Below, one piece after another: positions 51,872 through 61,028 of a stretch of 64,000 bases of DNA. The translations under genes and the position numbers were made by a program. Under the pieces are notes generated by a model, which had not been told where the DNA came from, made no database searches, and worked only from the letters and a program-made list of their open reading frames with translations. Positions within the stretch are counted from its first letter, which is position 1. Each line of letters begins with the position of its first letter. The stretch comes from Candidatus Gastranaerophilales bacterium (lineage in GTDB: Bacteria > Cyanobacteriota > Vampirovibrionia > Gastranaerophilales > Gastranaerophilaceae), in contig CALVBU010000005.1 of NCBI GenBank assembly GCA_944325875.1, forward strand, positions 92,398-156,397, in the 5' to 3' direction.

Positions 51872-52767
51872 AAGAAAAATTTAATATTTTCTTTGAAGCT
51901 TTAAAACGTTTGGTTATTTCCATAATTGAAAATGATTTTTATGGTATGGCTGCGGAAATGGGCTTTATGTCTGTTATTGGGATTTTCCCTTTTATGCTTT
52001 TTTTGACTGCCGTATTTGGTTGGATGGGTAACAAAGCTTTAATGGATCCTATTTTAATTTTTCTTTCTCGTTTTATGCCAGATCAAGCAATTGAGCTTAT
52101 TGTTACAGTTTTATCAGAAGCTATGATATTTTCTCATGGTCGTTTGATGGCTGTAATTGGTATTTGCGTTACTTTAGTTTTATCAACTAATGCTATGGCT
52201 GTTGTTTTAAAAGGGTTAAATCGTGCTTATAAGGTTGAAGAAACTCGAAACTTTGTCTATACTAGAGCTCTGGCATTGTTAATGGTATTTGTTGATACAA
52301 TGGTTTTGTTTCTTACAATCAACCTGATAATTTTCGGAAAAGTTATTATAAACTTCCTTATTACTCATTTTCACATGTCAAAGACGGTTGCTATTACGTT
52401 ACTTACTCTTAGATGGCCGGTTGCTTTTGCTGCATTATTCTTGATGGCGTTTTTAAGTTATTATATTTTGCCTGATTTGAGAGGGAATGAAAGATTTAAA
52501 AGAAAAAGTGCTATTCCTGGAACTTTTTTCTTTACTACATTTTGGCTTGTGGGTTCTTGGGGATTTTCGATTTATGTTAATAACTTAAGAACATATAATA
52601 TGGTATATGGTACTATTGGTGCGTTTGCCGTATTGATGGTTTGGTTGTATTATACATCCGTGCTTATTCTGATTGGCGGGGAAATTAATTCCCAGGTGTA
52701 TAATAAATTGAATGAAAAAGCCAGAGAAATTCAGGCTGATTTTGATGCGTTAAAGAAATTTTCTTAA
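51856..52767 (+). CDS. YihY/BrkB-family membrane protein
   Basis: Six hydrophobic segments with the family motifs MAAEMGFMSVIGIFPFMLF, ILPDLR and the C-terminal GTIGAFAVLMVWLYYTSVLIL...GGEIN. The family was once labelled RNase BN, a wrong assignment; its transport role is unknown. The N-terminal start lies within the end of nrnA. Confidence 0.85.
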   Translation: MAGKLKEKFNIFFEALKRLVISIIENDFYGMAAEMGFMSVIGIFPFMLFLTAVFGWMGNKALMDPILIFLSRFMPDQAIELIVTVLSEAMIFSHGRLMAVIGICVTLVLSTNAMAVVLKGLNRAYKVEETRNFVYTRALALLMVFVDTMVLFLTINLIIFGKVIINFLITHFHMSKTVAITLLTLRWPVAFAALFLMAFLSYYILPDLRGNERFKRKSAIPGTFFFTTFWLVGSWGFSIYVNNLRTYNMVYGTIGAFAVLMVWLYYTSVLILIGGEINSQVYNKLNEKAREIQADFDALKKFS

Positions 52768-52810
52768 ATTTTAGTTTGACAATTGTACTTTAAATGGCTA
52801 TAATTGCTTT

Positions 52811-54046
52811 ATGGCTAAGATAATTAACGTAATAAAAGGGACAAAAGACATTTTACCTCAGGATGTAGAAGCTTGGCACAGACTTGAAGAAAAAGCTCTG
52901 GAAGTTTTTACAAAGTACGGTTATAAAGAAATCAGAACTCCGATTTTTGAAGCGACTGAACTTTTTGCAAGAGGTGTCGGTGATACTACTGATATTGTGA
53001 ATAAAGAGATGTACACTTTTGAAAAAAGTGAACGTTCTTTGACTCTTCGTCCTGAAAATACAGCAGGGGTTGTTCGTTCTTTCATTGAAAACGGAATGGC
53101 AAGACTTTCTGCTCCTGTAAAATTGTGGTACAAAGGCCCTATGTTCCGTTATGAACGTCCTCAAGCCGGTCGTCAAAGACAATTCCATCAGGTTGGTGTG
53201 GAAATGTTTGGGATTAAGCAACCTACGGCTGATGCTGAGGTAATTTTGCTTGCTGTAAATTATCTAAAATCTCTCGGGCTAAACGATTTGGAAGTTGAAA
53301 TTAATTCTCTTGGCTGCCCTACTTGTCGTGAAGCTTACAAAGCAAAAATTAAAGAAGTTTTAAAACCTGAATTTGATAATCTTTGTGAAGATTGTCAAAA
53401 CAGATATGAAAAAAATCCTTTGCGCCTTTTGGATTGTAAAGTTGAGTCTTGCAAAGAGATTTTTGCTAAACCTGAAATACAAAAAGTTATTCAATCAGAT
53501 TTTATTTGCGAAGAATGTGCAGAACATTATCGTGAGTTAAAATCTTATTTGGACAAAATGCATGTTAAATATGTTGAAAATAAACTTCTTGTAAGAGGTT
53601 TGGACTATTATAACAGAACAGTTTTTGAAATAAAATCAAACAATCTTGGTTCTCAAAATGCTGTATGCGGTGGTGGCCGTTATGACAGTTTAGTCAGAAA
53701 CCTTGGCGGTGATGATACTCCTGCTGTAGGTTGGGCTATGGGTATGGAAAGATTGAATTCTCTTCTTCCTCCTGTTGAACCGAAAAAACTTGACGCATAT
53801 ATTGTATCAAATTCACCTGCGGAAGCTTTTGCTTTGGCTGAAGAATTAAGAGCTGCAGGCAAGTCAGTAGAATTTGACCTTTCTAATAAAAAATTCACTA
53901 AACAACTTGAAAAAGCTGGAAAAGTTTCTGATTTTGCACTAATTTTGGGTGAAGATGAAATAAAATCCAATACGGTGTCAGTGAAAGATTTAAGAACTTC
54001 ACAACAAAATACAGTTAATCGTAGTGAAGTTTTAAATCAAATCTAA
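52811..54046 (+). CDS. hisS: Histidyl-tRNA synthetase
   Basis: Class II synthetase charging tRNA-His. Motif 1 (EIRTPIFEATELFARGVG), motif 2 (RYERPQAGRQRQFHQVGVE), the HisA motif LVRGLDYYNRTVFE and motif 3 (GWAMGMERL) are present, with the C-terminal anticodon-binding domain. Four Cys in the central part (CPTC, CEDC) may bind zinc. Length 411 is normal. The two following genes run in the same direction. Confidence 0.95.
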   Translation: MAKIINVIKGTKDILPQDVEAWHRLEEKALEVFTKYGYKEIRTPIFEATELFARGVGDTTDIVNKEMYTFEKSERSLTLRPENTAGVVRSFIENGMARLSAPVKLWYKGPMFRYERPQAGRQRQFHQVGVEMFGIKQPTADAEVILLAVNYLKSLGLNDLEVEINSLGCPTCREAYKAKIKEVLKPEFDNLCEDCQNRYEKNPLRLLDCKVESCKEIFAKPEIQKVIQSDFICEECAEHYRELKSYLDKMHVKYVENKLLVRGLDYYNRTVFEIKSNNLGSQNAVCGGGRYDSLVRNLGGDDTPAVGWAMGMERLNSLLPPVEPKKLDAYIVSNSPAEAFALAEELRAAGKSVEFDLSNKKFTKQLEKAGKVSDFALILGEDEIKSNTVSVKDLRTSQQNTVNRSEVLNQI

Positions 54047-54060
54047 GGGGTTATAAAATT

Positions 54061-54396
54061 ATGCCAAGTCAGGTTAATGAAGTAATAAAGCTGCTATCAA
54101 ACGCTTTTAGAAGAACTTTTGAAGATTACAAAGGGCTTTATCTTTTTGGTGCTTATCTTGATGGGAAAGATCATGAAGATGAAGATATTGAAATTGTAGC
54201 TTTATTTGACATAGAAGATAAAGCAAAAAGAGAACAGATTTGGCCTATTGTAGGTAAGATTGAAACTCAATTAGATGTTTGTATTGATCTTTATCCATAT
54301 ACTCAAAAACAATTTGAAGAAGATGAAGAAATTTATAATGAAGTAATGGAAGAAGGTTTATTTTTTAATCCTTTGGGGATTATGGAAGATAAGTAA
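54061..54396 (+). CDS. Degenerate nucleotidyltransferase-like protein (111 aa)
   Basis: Resembles MNT-type minimal nucleotidyltransferases: LYLFGAYLDGKDHEDEDIEIV, where the usual GSxARG...DxD is partly altered (GAY in place of GSY). The acidic pair is offset as EDEDIE. Activity is therefore doubtful. There is no HEPN partner gene. It follows hisS by 14 bases with AGGGG upstream. Confidence 0.6.
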   Translation: MPSQVNEVIKLLSNAFRRTFEDYKGLYLFGAYLDGKDHEDEDIEIVALFDIEDKAKREQIWPIVGKIETQLDVCIDLYPYTQKQFEEDEEIYNEVMEEGLFFNPLGIMEDK

Positions 54397-54430
54397 AACT
54401 GTTATTATATAGTTAAAGAAAGGAAAAAGA

Positions 54431-54616
54431 ATGGACAAAGTTACTATTCGTTCAGACAGAGAAACAGATTACAAATTTATGTACAAAGGAGAAGAAGTTG
54501 TACTAGGTGCAGGCAAAATAATTAGTATTGCTGATGGGCTTGAGCATGTTGTACTTCCTACTTGTGCTATGAAAATTATGAATAATTTAATTGTTATTAA
54601 AGATGATGTAAAATAG
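54431..54616 (+). CDS. Small hypothetical beta-rich protein (61 aa)
   Basis: Compact strand-rich sequence (VTIRSDRETDYKFMYKGEEVV, AGKIISIADGLEHVVLP). AAAGGA precedes the ATG and a perfect terminator follows. Not recognised. Confidence 0.55.
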   Translation: MDKVTIRSDRETDYKFMYKGEEVVLGAGKIISIADGLEHVVLPTCAMKIMNNLIVIKDDVK

Positions 54617-54642
54617 TTAAATATTAAATAAATACTTTATAC

Positions 54643-54680
54643 AAAATAGAGATTGAAGGGTTTTCAATCTCTATTTTATT
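54643..54680 (+). terminator. Intrinsic terminator
   Basis: A 15-bp perfect stem (AAAATAGAGATTGAA with TTCAATCTCTATTTT), loop GGGTT. It ends the hisS-54431 unit. Confidence 0.88.
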
Positions 54681-54705
54681 TGTTATAATAAGTATGGAGG
54701 GGATT

Positions 54706-55491
54706 ATGATTTTAAATGATATTGCATCTGAATTTTCCAAGATTGATTTTGTAAATTCTGTTGTTTTATCTGGTTCAAAGACAAATCTTATTAATGATGA
54801 TATGTCTGATTATGATTTGTATGTTTATTCCAGTAAGCCTATTCCGTTAGATGTAAGAAAAATTATAATTAGTAAATTTAGTAATAAATATACTATTGGT
54901 AATACATTTTTTGAAGACGGTGATGAGTTATCAATTGCAAATCCTAAGATGTATATTGATATAATGTACCGTAATCTTGATTGGGCTTATAAAGAGATGG
55001 ATTGGGTTTGGAGTAAACATAATGCCCGTTTAGGTTATACAACAGCTTTTCTTCATAACCTTAAAACATCAAAAATTTTGTTTGATAGAAAATTTGAATT
55101 TGAAAGAATCATAGAAGAATTAAACCTTCCTTATCCTCAAGAGCTTAAACAGAATATTATTAATAAAAATTACCCTATTCTAAGAAATCTTGACGGTGCT
55201 CCTTACTACAAACAAATAGAATTAGCAGTAAAACGTAATGATATTGTTAGCCAAAATCACAGAGTGGCAGTTTTATTAGCTAGTTATTTTGATATTTTGT
55301 TTGCATTCAATGAACAGACTCATCCGGGTGAAAAGAAGTTAATCCAATATGCACAAAAATTCTGTAAAATTTTGCCTAAGGATTTTGAGCAAGATGTGTC
55401 CACTGTGATAAAACTTGTAGGCAGTTCTCAAATTTTACCGGCATTGACCAAATTACTTGACGAATTAGATATTGTTCTTGGGAAAAAATAA
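54706..55491 (+). CDS. DUF4037-type nucleotidyltransferase-fold protein
   Basis: N-terminal NT-fold motif VVLSGSKTNLINDDMSDYDLYVY (GS...D-x-D) and a C-terminal helical substrate-binding part, as in DUF4037 proteins. Substrate unknown. The start at 54706 has GGAGGGG upstream; the 54694 ATG overlaps that site. Its last 27 bases overlap the convergent acyltransferase gene. Confidence 0.7.
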   Translation: MILNDIASEFSKIDFVNSVVLSGSKTNLINDDMSDYDLYVYSSKPIPLDVRKIIISKFSNKYTIGNTFFEDGDELSIANPKMYIDIMYRNLDWAYKEMDWVWSKHNARLGYTTAFLHNLKTSKILFDRKFEFERIIEELNLPYPQELKQNIINKNYPILRNLDGAPYYKQIELAVKRNDIVSQNHRVAVLLASYFDILFAFNEQTHPGEKKLIQYAQKFCKILPKDFEQDVSTVIKLVGSSQILPALTKLLDELDIVLGKK

Positions 55492-56556
55492 GTTTTTAAA
55501 TTTTTTCCATATTGCTTGTTGTAATGCGCCTGCATAAGTTGTAATAACCATTGTAAGAACAAAATACAAATATGTTGTCTGTATTGGATTATAAATCCAG
55601 TATATATCATGGTTTGCGCGTTCTTCAATAGGAATTCCATTAATCTTTAAAAATATCGCAGTAATTATATACATTACAAGCAAATGATTTGCCATAATAT
55701 GATATGTTGTTTTCCCCATATAATTAACGAATTTGTTATCTTTGACATAAGGATAGATAATTTTTACAGTAAACAATGATGCCCAAATCCCTGTAAGTGC
55801 AGTAATTATTGGAACGATTAACTGATCATCAAACCTTGCCCATACAAGTACATAACTTAGACCTATGCCATGTTCGGGATCATAGTCCCTGTTAAACATC
55901 CAAAGTATTGACTGTAATACAACTATCACCCCAAACCATTTAAGCGTTAGTATATCGTATTTTTCTTCAATAAACTGTTTATAGAAATAACCCAAATATA
56001 CAAAAAACATTGAAAACATTGTTCTAATTATAATTAATGCAACCGGTGTGACTGCTATTATTTTAGAAAGCGGAATGGCTGATATTCCAAGAATAGTAAA
56101 TACTGCCAGATGAAAAAATTTGTTATCTTTTATTCCTCGTAAAATTCGGAACATAAATAAGAAAGTTATCATTGTAATAAATAACTGGGTAACAAACCAT
56201 AGAGGACAAGAAAGGTCAAATTGATGTCCGTTTAAAAATGGGGTAACAAAAAAGTTTTTTAATGATAATGGCATTCCCCACCATTTTCCTGTTAGTTTTG
56301 CAATTAAAGCTGTTACTCCAAGATAAAATGTGCTGTATAAAAAATAAGGAAGTAATAGAGATTTTATACGTTTTTCGATAAAGTTAACAACATCATCAAG
56401 GTATTTTTCTTTAAACAAATATCCGGAAATGAAGAAAAATAATGCTAATTGAAATGAATATGGTGTAAACATTCCAAGCAAAGAAAATTCAAGATGCCCT
56501 GATACAACAAGCAAAATAGCCAGAGCTTTTAATACATTAACTTTATTATCGAACAT
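55465..56556 (-). CDS. Acyltransferase-3 family membrane protein
   Basis: About ten membrane helices with the family start NVLKALAILLVVSGHLEFSLLG (catalytic His), FFISGYLFKEK and LWFVTQLF. It O-acetylates or otherwise acylates extracytoplasmic polysaccharides; the target is unknown. Length 363 is typical. The terminator at 56588 lies upstream, so it has its own promoter. Confidence 0.85.
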   Translation of the reverse strand: MFDNKVNVLKALAILLVVSGHLEFSLLGMFTPYSFQLALFFFISGYLFKEKYLDDVVNFIEKRIKSLLLPYFLYSTFYLGVTALIAKLTGKWWGMPLSLKNFFVTPFLNGHQFDLSCPLWFVTQLFITMITFLFMFRILRGIKDNKFFHLAVFTILGISAIPLSKIIAVTPVALIIIRTMFSMFFVYLGYFYKQFIEEKYDILTLKWFGVIVVLQSILWMFNRDYDPEHGIGLSYVLVWARFDDQLIVPIITALTGIWASLFTVKIIYPYVKDNKFVNYMGKTTYHIMANHLLVMYIITAIFLKINGIPIEERANHDIYWIYNPIQTTYLYFVLTMVITTYAGALQQAIWKKFKNLFFPKNNI

Positions 56557-56587
56557 ATATAAAATCCTTTCCCTGAAATTCTAACAT

Positions 56588-56612
56588 AAAAAAGCCGCAT
56601 ATCATGCGGTTT
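56588..56612 (-). terminator. Intrinsic terminator of the 56664 gene
   Basis: On the minus strand AACCGCAT pairs with ATGCGGCT around ATAT-like loop bases, followed by six T. Confidence 0.8.
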
Positions 56613-56663
56613 AATGATTAAAAACTCAATGTATAAACTTTAAAATCCCCTTTATGTTTATAA

Positions 56664-57191
56664 TTATTCCTTATATTCTCTGGTCATAATTATATTATTA
56701 TCTTCATCATAAGCATTTGGACCTATCCAATGTGCAATTAATTTTCCTGCAGGTGTGAATACGAAAGTTTCTTCTTTGGAAACTCTCAAGCTCATATTCA
56801 TTAAAAGACCTGAAGGCGTATATTTATATGCTTTAAAAGGGTATTCAGTAGAGTCTTTTTTCTCCATATAAATTAAAGTTCCATCTTTGGAGTAATACCA
56901 AACATATAGTGGCATTGCGTTGTACATAACTCCATAAGTCGTATCAGAGAAAAATGCTAATACTCTATTTTTTAAATTTGTTGTTGCACTTAATCTATAA
57001 GCTTGGTTTTCTTTATAGTAATAGTCTTTGTAAAAGGATTCTGCAAGCGTTTTGTCAAACTTGTTATCAGAATATTTTAACAATTCTTCTCGTGCAGAAT
57101 TGACATCAAAGCTTACACTGCCTTGAAGAACTTCTGCACATGCGGGTAAATGTAAGAAAATAACTAATAATATTGATATAATCTTTTTCAT
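56664..57191 (-). CDS. Hypothetical exported protein (175 aa)
   Basis: Signal peptide at residues 1-18 (SILLVIFLHLPACA). The mature part has repeated beta-strand-like tyrosine-rich units (YVWYYSKDGTLIYMEKK; YKYTPSGLLMN; FVFTPAGKLIAHW) similar to RHS/MORN-like hairpins. Monocistronic with its own terminator. Function unknown. Confidence 0.6.
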   Translation of the reverse strand: MKKIISILLVIFLHLPACAEVLQGSVSFDVNSAREELLKYSDNKFDKTLAESFYKDYYYKENQAYRLSATTNLKNRVLAFFSDTTYGVMYNAMPLYVWYYSKDGTLIYMEKKDSTEYPFKAYKYTPSGLLMNMSLRVSKEETFVFTPAGKLIAHWIGPNAYDEDNNIIMTREYKE

Positions 57192-57229
57192 ACTTTTAAT
57201 TTAATTATTTTTATGAAGTTTGTCAATTT

Positions 57230-57676
57230 CTACAGGGAACTTAATACATCATCAACATGGCCTTTTACTTTAACCTTTTTCCATTCTTTGATTATTTCTC
57301 CATTTTCATCAAGTAAGAATGTTGAACGGATAATCCCCATATACTTTTTGCCATACATTGACTTCTCACCCCAAGCTCCAAAAATTTCGGCTAATTTATG
57401 TTCTGGGTCTGAAAGTAATGTAAAATTAAGACTGTGTTTTTCTTGAAATTTTAAATGACTTTTTATGCTATCAGGGCTTACGCCGATTACTTCAGCTTTT
57501 GAGGTAAGTCTGTTGAAGTTGTCACGAAAATCACAAGCTTCTTGAGTACAACCTGAAGTGTTGTCTTTTGGGTAGAAATATAGAATTACTTTTTTACCTT
57601 TATACTCGTTTAGTGAAAACTCTTTTTCAATTCCGTCTTTATCAATACCTTGCAATTTGATTTCTAAATAATTCAT
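57230..57676 (-). CDS. bcp: Thioredoxin-dependent peroxiredoxin (Bcp/PrxQ)
   Basis: Reduces peroxides. The active site is FYPKDNTSGC43TQEAC48DF, peroxidatic Cys43 with resolving Cys48, the PrxQ spacing. Length 148 is normal. Cytoplasmic. It agrees with an anaerobe needing peroxide defence. Confidence 0.92.
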   Translation of the reverse strand: MNYLEIKLQGIDKDGIEKEFSLNEYKGKKVILYFYPKDNTSGCTQEACDFRDNFNRLTSKAEVIGVSPDSIKSHLKFQEKHSLNFTLLSDPEHKLAEIFGAWGEKSMYGKKYMGIIRSTFLLDENGEIIKEWKKVKVKGHVDDVLSSL

Positions 57677-57710
57677 AAAGCTTTCTCCTTTTTATTTTTA
57701 TTATAACAAC

Positions 57711-57736
57711 AAAAGACCTGAAATTTCAGGTCTTTT
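57711..57736 (-). terminator. Perfect palindromic terminator
   Basis: AAAAGACCTGAAATTTCAGGTCTTTT is fully symmetric (13-bp arms). It lies 42 bases past the stop of the 57778 gene and can act in both directions. Confidence 0.85.
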
Positions 57737-57777
57737 GTGAAAAAACTATTCAGTTGTCTCTCTTAAGTTAGTACCTC

Positions 57778-60663
57778 CTATTCTTTAGGTTTTTCTATTT
57801 TACCTGCAGCCTCGGCTTCAGCTTTTAGTCTTGCCAATTCTGCTTCTGCTTTTGCTTGAGGTAACAATCCTGTCAATTTTTTAGGATTTTTAGGATCTGT
57901 TACATCAACAACGTACCAGCCGCCGCCTTCGTATTGGAGTTTGACTTTCAAGTGAGCTACTCTTGCTTTACCTCCAAGCTGTTCGGTTTTAACCTTTGAT
58001 GGATCATCATTTGGAGCGTATTCTTTATCACCTATTTTAACTGTAGGGAGTACGAATTTATCTCCGACGTAAAGGTTTGTACCTGGTTCATAACCACTGG
58101 CTTCAAGCATTGCTGCAAGAATTTCGTTATATTCTTTAGTACCGACTTTTACTCCATATCGTCCTTCAACAATTGTTTTAGGGTTTTCTTTGTATTTAAT
58201 TTCGTGTGTTGGAGCTTCTTTACCTTTTTGTTCTCTGATTTCGTAATCATAGTATTCTGCCGGTTTTAGAGGCGGAATTTTGATTGGTTCTAAATCCAAG
58301 TCTGGTTTTGGAACAGGAATTTTTACCGGAGTTGGATCTATTGGTTTTGGAGCGGTTGGAGTTCTTTGTGCTACTTTCTTTCTAGCTTCAATTTCAGGTC
58401 CACCGCCATCGTATTTAACATTTTTCATACTTAATAAACCGCCGATAGCGCCTGTAACAAAGCCCATTGCTGCTGCTTTAAGTGGAACGCCCCAGTCAAA
58501 TTTATGTCTTCCTGATGTTGTACCGCTGTATTCTTTTTGAGTTTGGTAATCTTGTTCGCCTTTGTAAGCAACATCACCTTCGACTTGACCTTTTGCAGTG
58601 TAATCAACTTTACCATTTGCGGTATAGTCAACTTTACCATTTGCAGTGTAGTCAACTTTGCCGTTTGCGGTGTAATTTACTGAACCATTTGCGGTGTAAT
58701 CTTGTGTACCGCTAGCATTCCAACCAACAGAACCATTAGCTGTATAATCACTTGTTCCGTTAGCACTCCATGGTACGTCTTTGCTAATTGTACCAGAGTC
58801 AACTAATACACCATTTTCCCATTTTTCATATGTGAATTCGGAAGGTGTAGTGCCGCTAGCAGACCAGTCAACAGAACCGCTATGTGAGTAGTCTACAGTA
58901 CCGCTAGCAGACCAGTCAACAGAACCGCTATGTGAATAATCTACAGTACCGTTGTGTGTATAATCTACAGAACCGCTATGTGAATAATCTACAGAGCCGC
59001 TATGTGAATAATCTACAGAGCCATTGTGTACATAGTCTTTTACAAAGTGTTGTACGCCTTGGTAGCCTACTGTACCTGAAATTGATAAAATTCCTGAGTA
59101 TGCTTTATTAACAACTTTAGTACATGCAAAGCCTTCGCCCAATGCACCCATTGCAAATCCAACACCTGCACCTTTTAGACCGCTTGTTAGAACGTGAAGT
59201 GCACGTTTGCCAGCAAGTTTGTCTCTTTCTTTATCAAGACCGCAGATGTCTGCGCATGCGCCTTGGAATTTTCTGTCTTTGAATTTTGCTTGAATTTCGT
59301 TATAATTAAGTTCTTGTGCAATCTTTGGATTATTTTTCAAGAATTGAGCACGTGTTTCAGGGTTTGCATATTCAGGATATTTTTCTGCAATTTCTTTTTC
59401 ACGTCTGAGGCCTTCTTTTTCTCTGTTACCTCTTTTACGGTTTTGAATACTTGTCATATAATCGGCTTTTTCATACCCGTCAGTATCTGTTTCATTTTCG
59501 TTAGAAATTCGTACGAAGAAGTCTTTAAACTTGTCACTGCTGAATTTTCCATTTTCATCATAGAACATGTCAGGATATTCATCGACCATTTCTTTCATTT
59601 TACCGGTAAGAACTTTGTGGTCTGGGTTGTTTTTATCGTATCCTGGATCATTTTCGCTATAGAATATTTGTCTTCTGGCAACACGTTCTTCTGCAATTTC
59701 TCTATCGAGTTTTGCTTGTGCCATAGTTTCAATTAATTCTTCTGTATCTTTTGCTTGTGTATCGATTTCATCTCTTTTTGTATTTTGAAGATTTTCGATA
59801 GCTTTTTGTTTTAATTTTTCAGCTTTTTTAGTATCACCTTTTGCAATGGCTTCTGATATTTCTTTATCAGCTTCTGCCATATCATGCATTGCAGCATTTA
59901 AATATCTGTCTTGCAAGAATTTTGAAGCCATTTTATCAATATCTTCGTTTCCGATATTGACTGATTCAAGTAAAGCTTTTCTGTGAGCAACCATTCTGAT
60001 TTGTTCATCTGTAATTGTTGTTCCAGGTCTTATATAGCCTTCATCATCATCTTGTAAGTCAAATTCAGTATTGAAATTTTGTCTTGCAACTTCTTTATCT
60101 TGGTATTTTTCTAAATATTTTGCATAAGTTTCTGCAAATTTTGCTGTATCTTCTGGTGATGCAAATTCTTTTAAATATCTATCTGCAAGAGCAACACGTC
60201 CATCTGAGGAGTCTCTCATTTTTTGCATTGCTTTTTCCATGACATATTTATCTTTTGCATATAATACATCTACAGTATCTTCTTTTAATAATGCTTTATC
60301 TTTTTTATACAATTCAGCATATTCTTTTTTGTATTGTTCTAATTTCTGTTTTTGTAAAGCTGAATTATCTTCCAAAGGTACAGTATTTCTAGCTGCTTTC
60401 GCTTTTGCTGCTTGAGCGGATTGCGATACAGCTGAACTTTCTACTGTAAGACCTTTGTCTTTGTTTTCTGTTTTAATCGCATCACCGGATAATGCACCGG
60501 AGGCATCATTTTTTTCAGCCATTACTTGTCTAAATTTGTCTTTTGTAGCTTCATCCCAAGCGTTCCATTGCGCTTGAAATTTTTCCTTTTGGTTAGCACT
60601 CATGGAATTCCACTGTTGTTCAGTGAAGCCGAATTGCTTGAAGTCAATTTTTGTTGCACACAT
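57778..60663 (-). CDS. Large protein with octapeptide repeats and LysM-like end (961 aa)
   Basis: Residues 1-480 are charged helix and coiled coil. A Gly/Ala hydrophobic segment (GAGVGFAMGALGEGFA) is followed by 16 copies of an eight-residue unit of the form D-Y/W-S/T-H/A-S/N-G-S/K-V, split 8+8 by a 25-residue insert. A second Gly-rich hydrophobic segment (AAAMGFVTGAIGGLLSM), a Pro-rich linker and a LysM-like piece (EYNEILAAMLEASGYEPGTN, VGDKFVLP) end the protein. No signal peptide. The start at 60663 has AAAGGA upstream. Surface or secretion-linked role is inferred; no family recognised. Confidence 0.7.
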   Translation of the reverse strand: MCATKIDFKQFGFTEQQWNSMSANQKEKFQAQWNAWDEATKDKFRQVMAEKNDASGALSGDAIKTENKDKGLTVESSAVSQSAQAAKAKAARNTVPLEDNSALQKQKLEQYKKEYAELYKKDKALLKEDTVDVLYAKDKYVMEKAMQKMRDSSDGRVALADRYLKEFASPEDTAKFAETYAKYLEKYQDKEVARQNFNTEFDLQDDDEGYIRPGTTITDEQIRMVAHRKALLESVNIGNEDIDKMASKFLQDRYLNAAMHDMAEADKEISEAIAKGDTKKAEKLKQKAIENLQNTKRDEIDTQAKDTEELIETMAQAKLDREIAEERVARRQIFYSENDPGYDKNNPDHKVLTGKMKEMVDEYPDMFYDENGKFSSDKFKDFFVRISNENETDTDGYEKADYMTSIQNRKRGNREKEGLRREKEIAEKYPEYANPETRAQFLKNNPKIAQELNYNEIQAKFKDRKFQGACADICGLDKERDKLAGKRALHVLTSGLKGAGVGFAMGALGEGFACTKVVNKAYSGILSISGTVGYQGVQHFVKDYVHNGSVDYSHSGSVDYSHSGSVDYTHNGTVDYSHSGSVDWSASGTVDYSHSGSVDWSASGTTPSEFTYEKWENGVLVDSGTISKDVPWSANGTSDYTANGSVGWNASGTQDYTANGSVNYTANGKVDYTANGKVDYTANGKVDYTAKGQVEGDVAYKGEQDYQTQKEYSGTTSGRHKFDWGVPLKAAAMGFVTGAIGGLLSMKNVKYDGGGPEIEARKKVAQRTPTAPKPIDPTPVKIPVPKPDLDLEPIKIPPLKPAEYYDYEIREQKGKEAPTHEIKYKENPKTIVEGRYGVKVGTKEYNEILAAMLEASGYEPGTNLYVGDKFVLPTVKIGDKEYAPNDDPSKVKTEQLGGKARVAHLKVKLQYEGGGWYVVDVTDPKNPKKLTGLLPQAKAEAELARLKAEAEAAGKIEKPKE
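58582..59037 (-). repeat. 24-bp coding tandem repeats
   Basis: Sixteen imperfect 24-bp units encode DYSHSGSV- and DYTANGKV-like octapeptides. Two subtypes (His-Ser and Ala-Asn) cluster on either side of the 25-residue insert, indicating separate expansions. Confidence 0.85.
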
Positions 60664-61028
60664 AATACATCCTTTCTGCATTTATTTTCATAGTGGAAAA
60701 AATGCAAAGTTTATTTTATACTTCTCTATGTACTTATAAACAATTTTTGTACGGAAGAATTGCACAAAAACTTTAATCAATTTATCGTTAAATTTTTGGA
60801 ATGCAGTGATAGTAAGGATTTACGACAGAAAATTCAACTTAACATAAGTTAATATTTTGTATAAACCGTAAATATTGGGAATATATATATTACATGTATA
60901 TAGGGCATGTCAAATTATGAAATTTTGTAAAGTTTTATCAAAAAAGTATCAATATTTCTCAATTTATACCGTTTATATAAACATAGAGAAAATGTATTGT
61001 GTTAAGTGCAAAAGATTTGAGGTTTAAC
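60664..61028. other. Non-coding divergent promoter region
   Basis: Very AT-rich gap between the divergent octapeptide-repeat gene and the haemagglutinin-type gene. It holds the inverted repeat AACTTA-ACA-TAAGTT near 60837-60851 and long leaders; no gene, terminator or clear -35/-10 pair was found. Confidence 0.5.

Noticed and set aside
58582..59037. Regularly spaced 24-bp repeats resembling an array
   Set aside because: They are in frame, contiguous without unique spacers, and encode octapeptides, so not CRISPR.
59194..59736. A 180-codon plus-strand frame
   Set aside because: Antisense shadow of the 961-residue protein, Phe/Cys-rich with no ribosome site.
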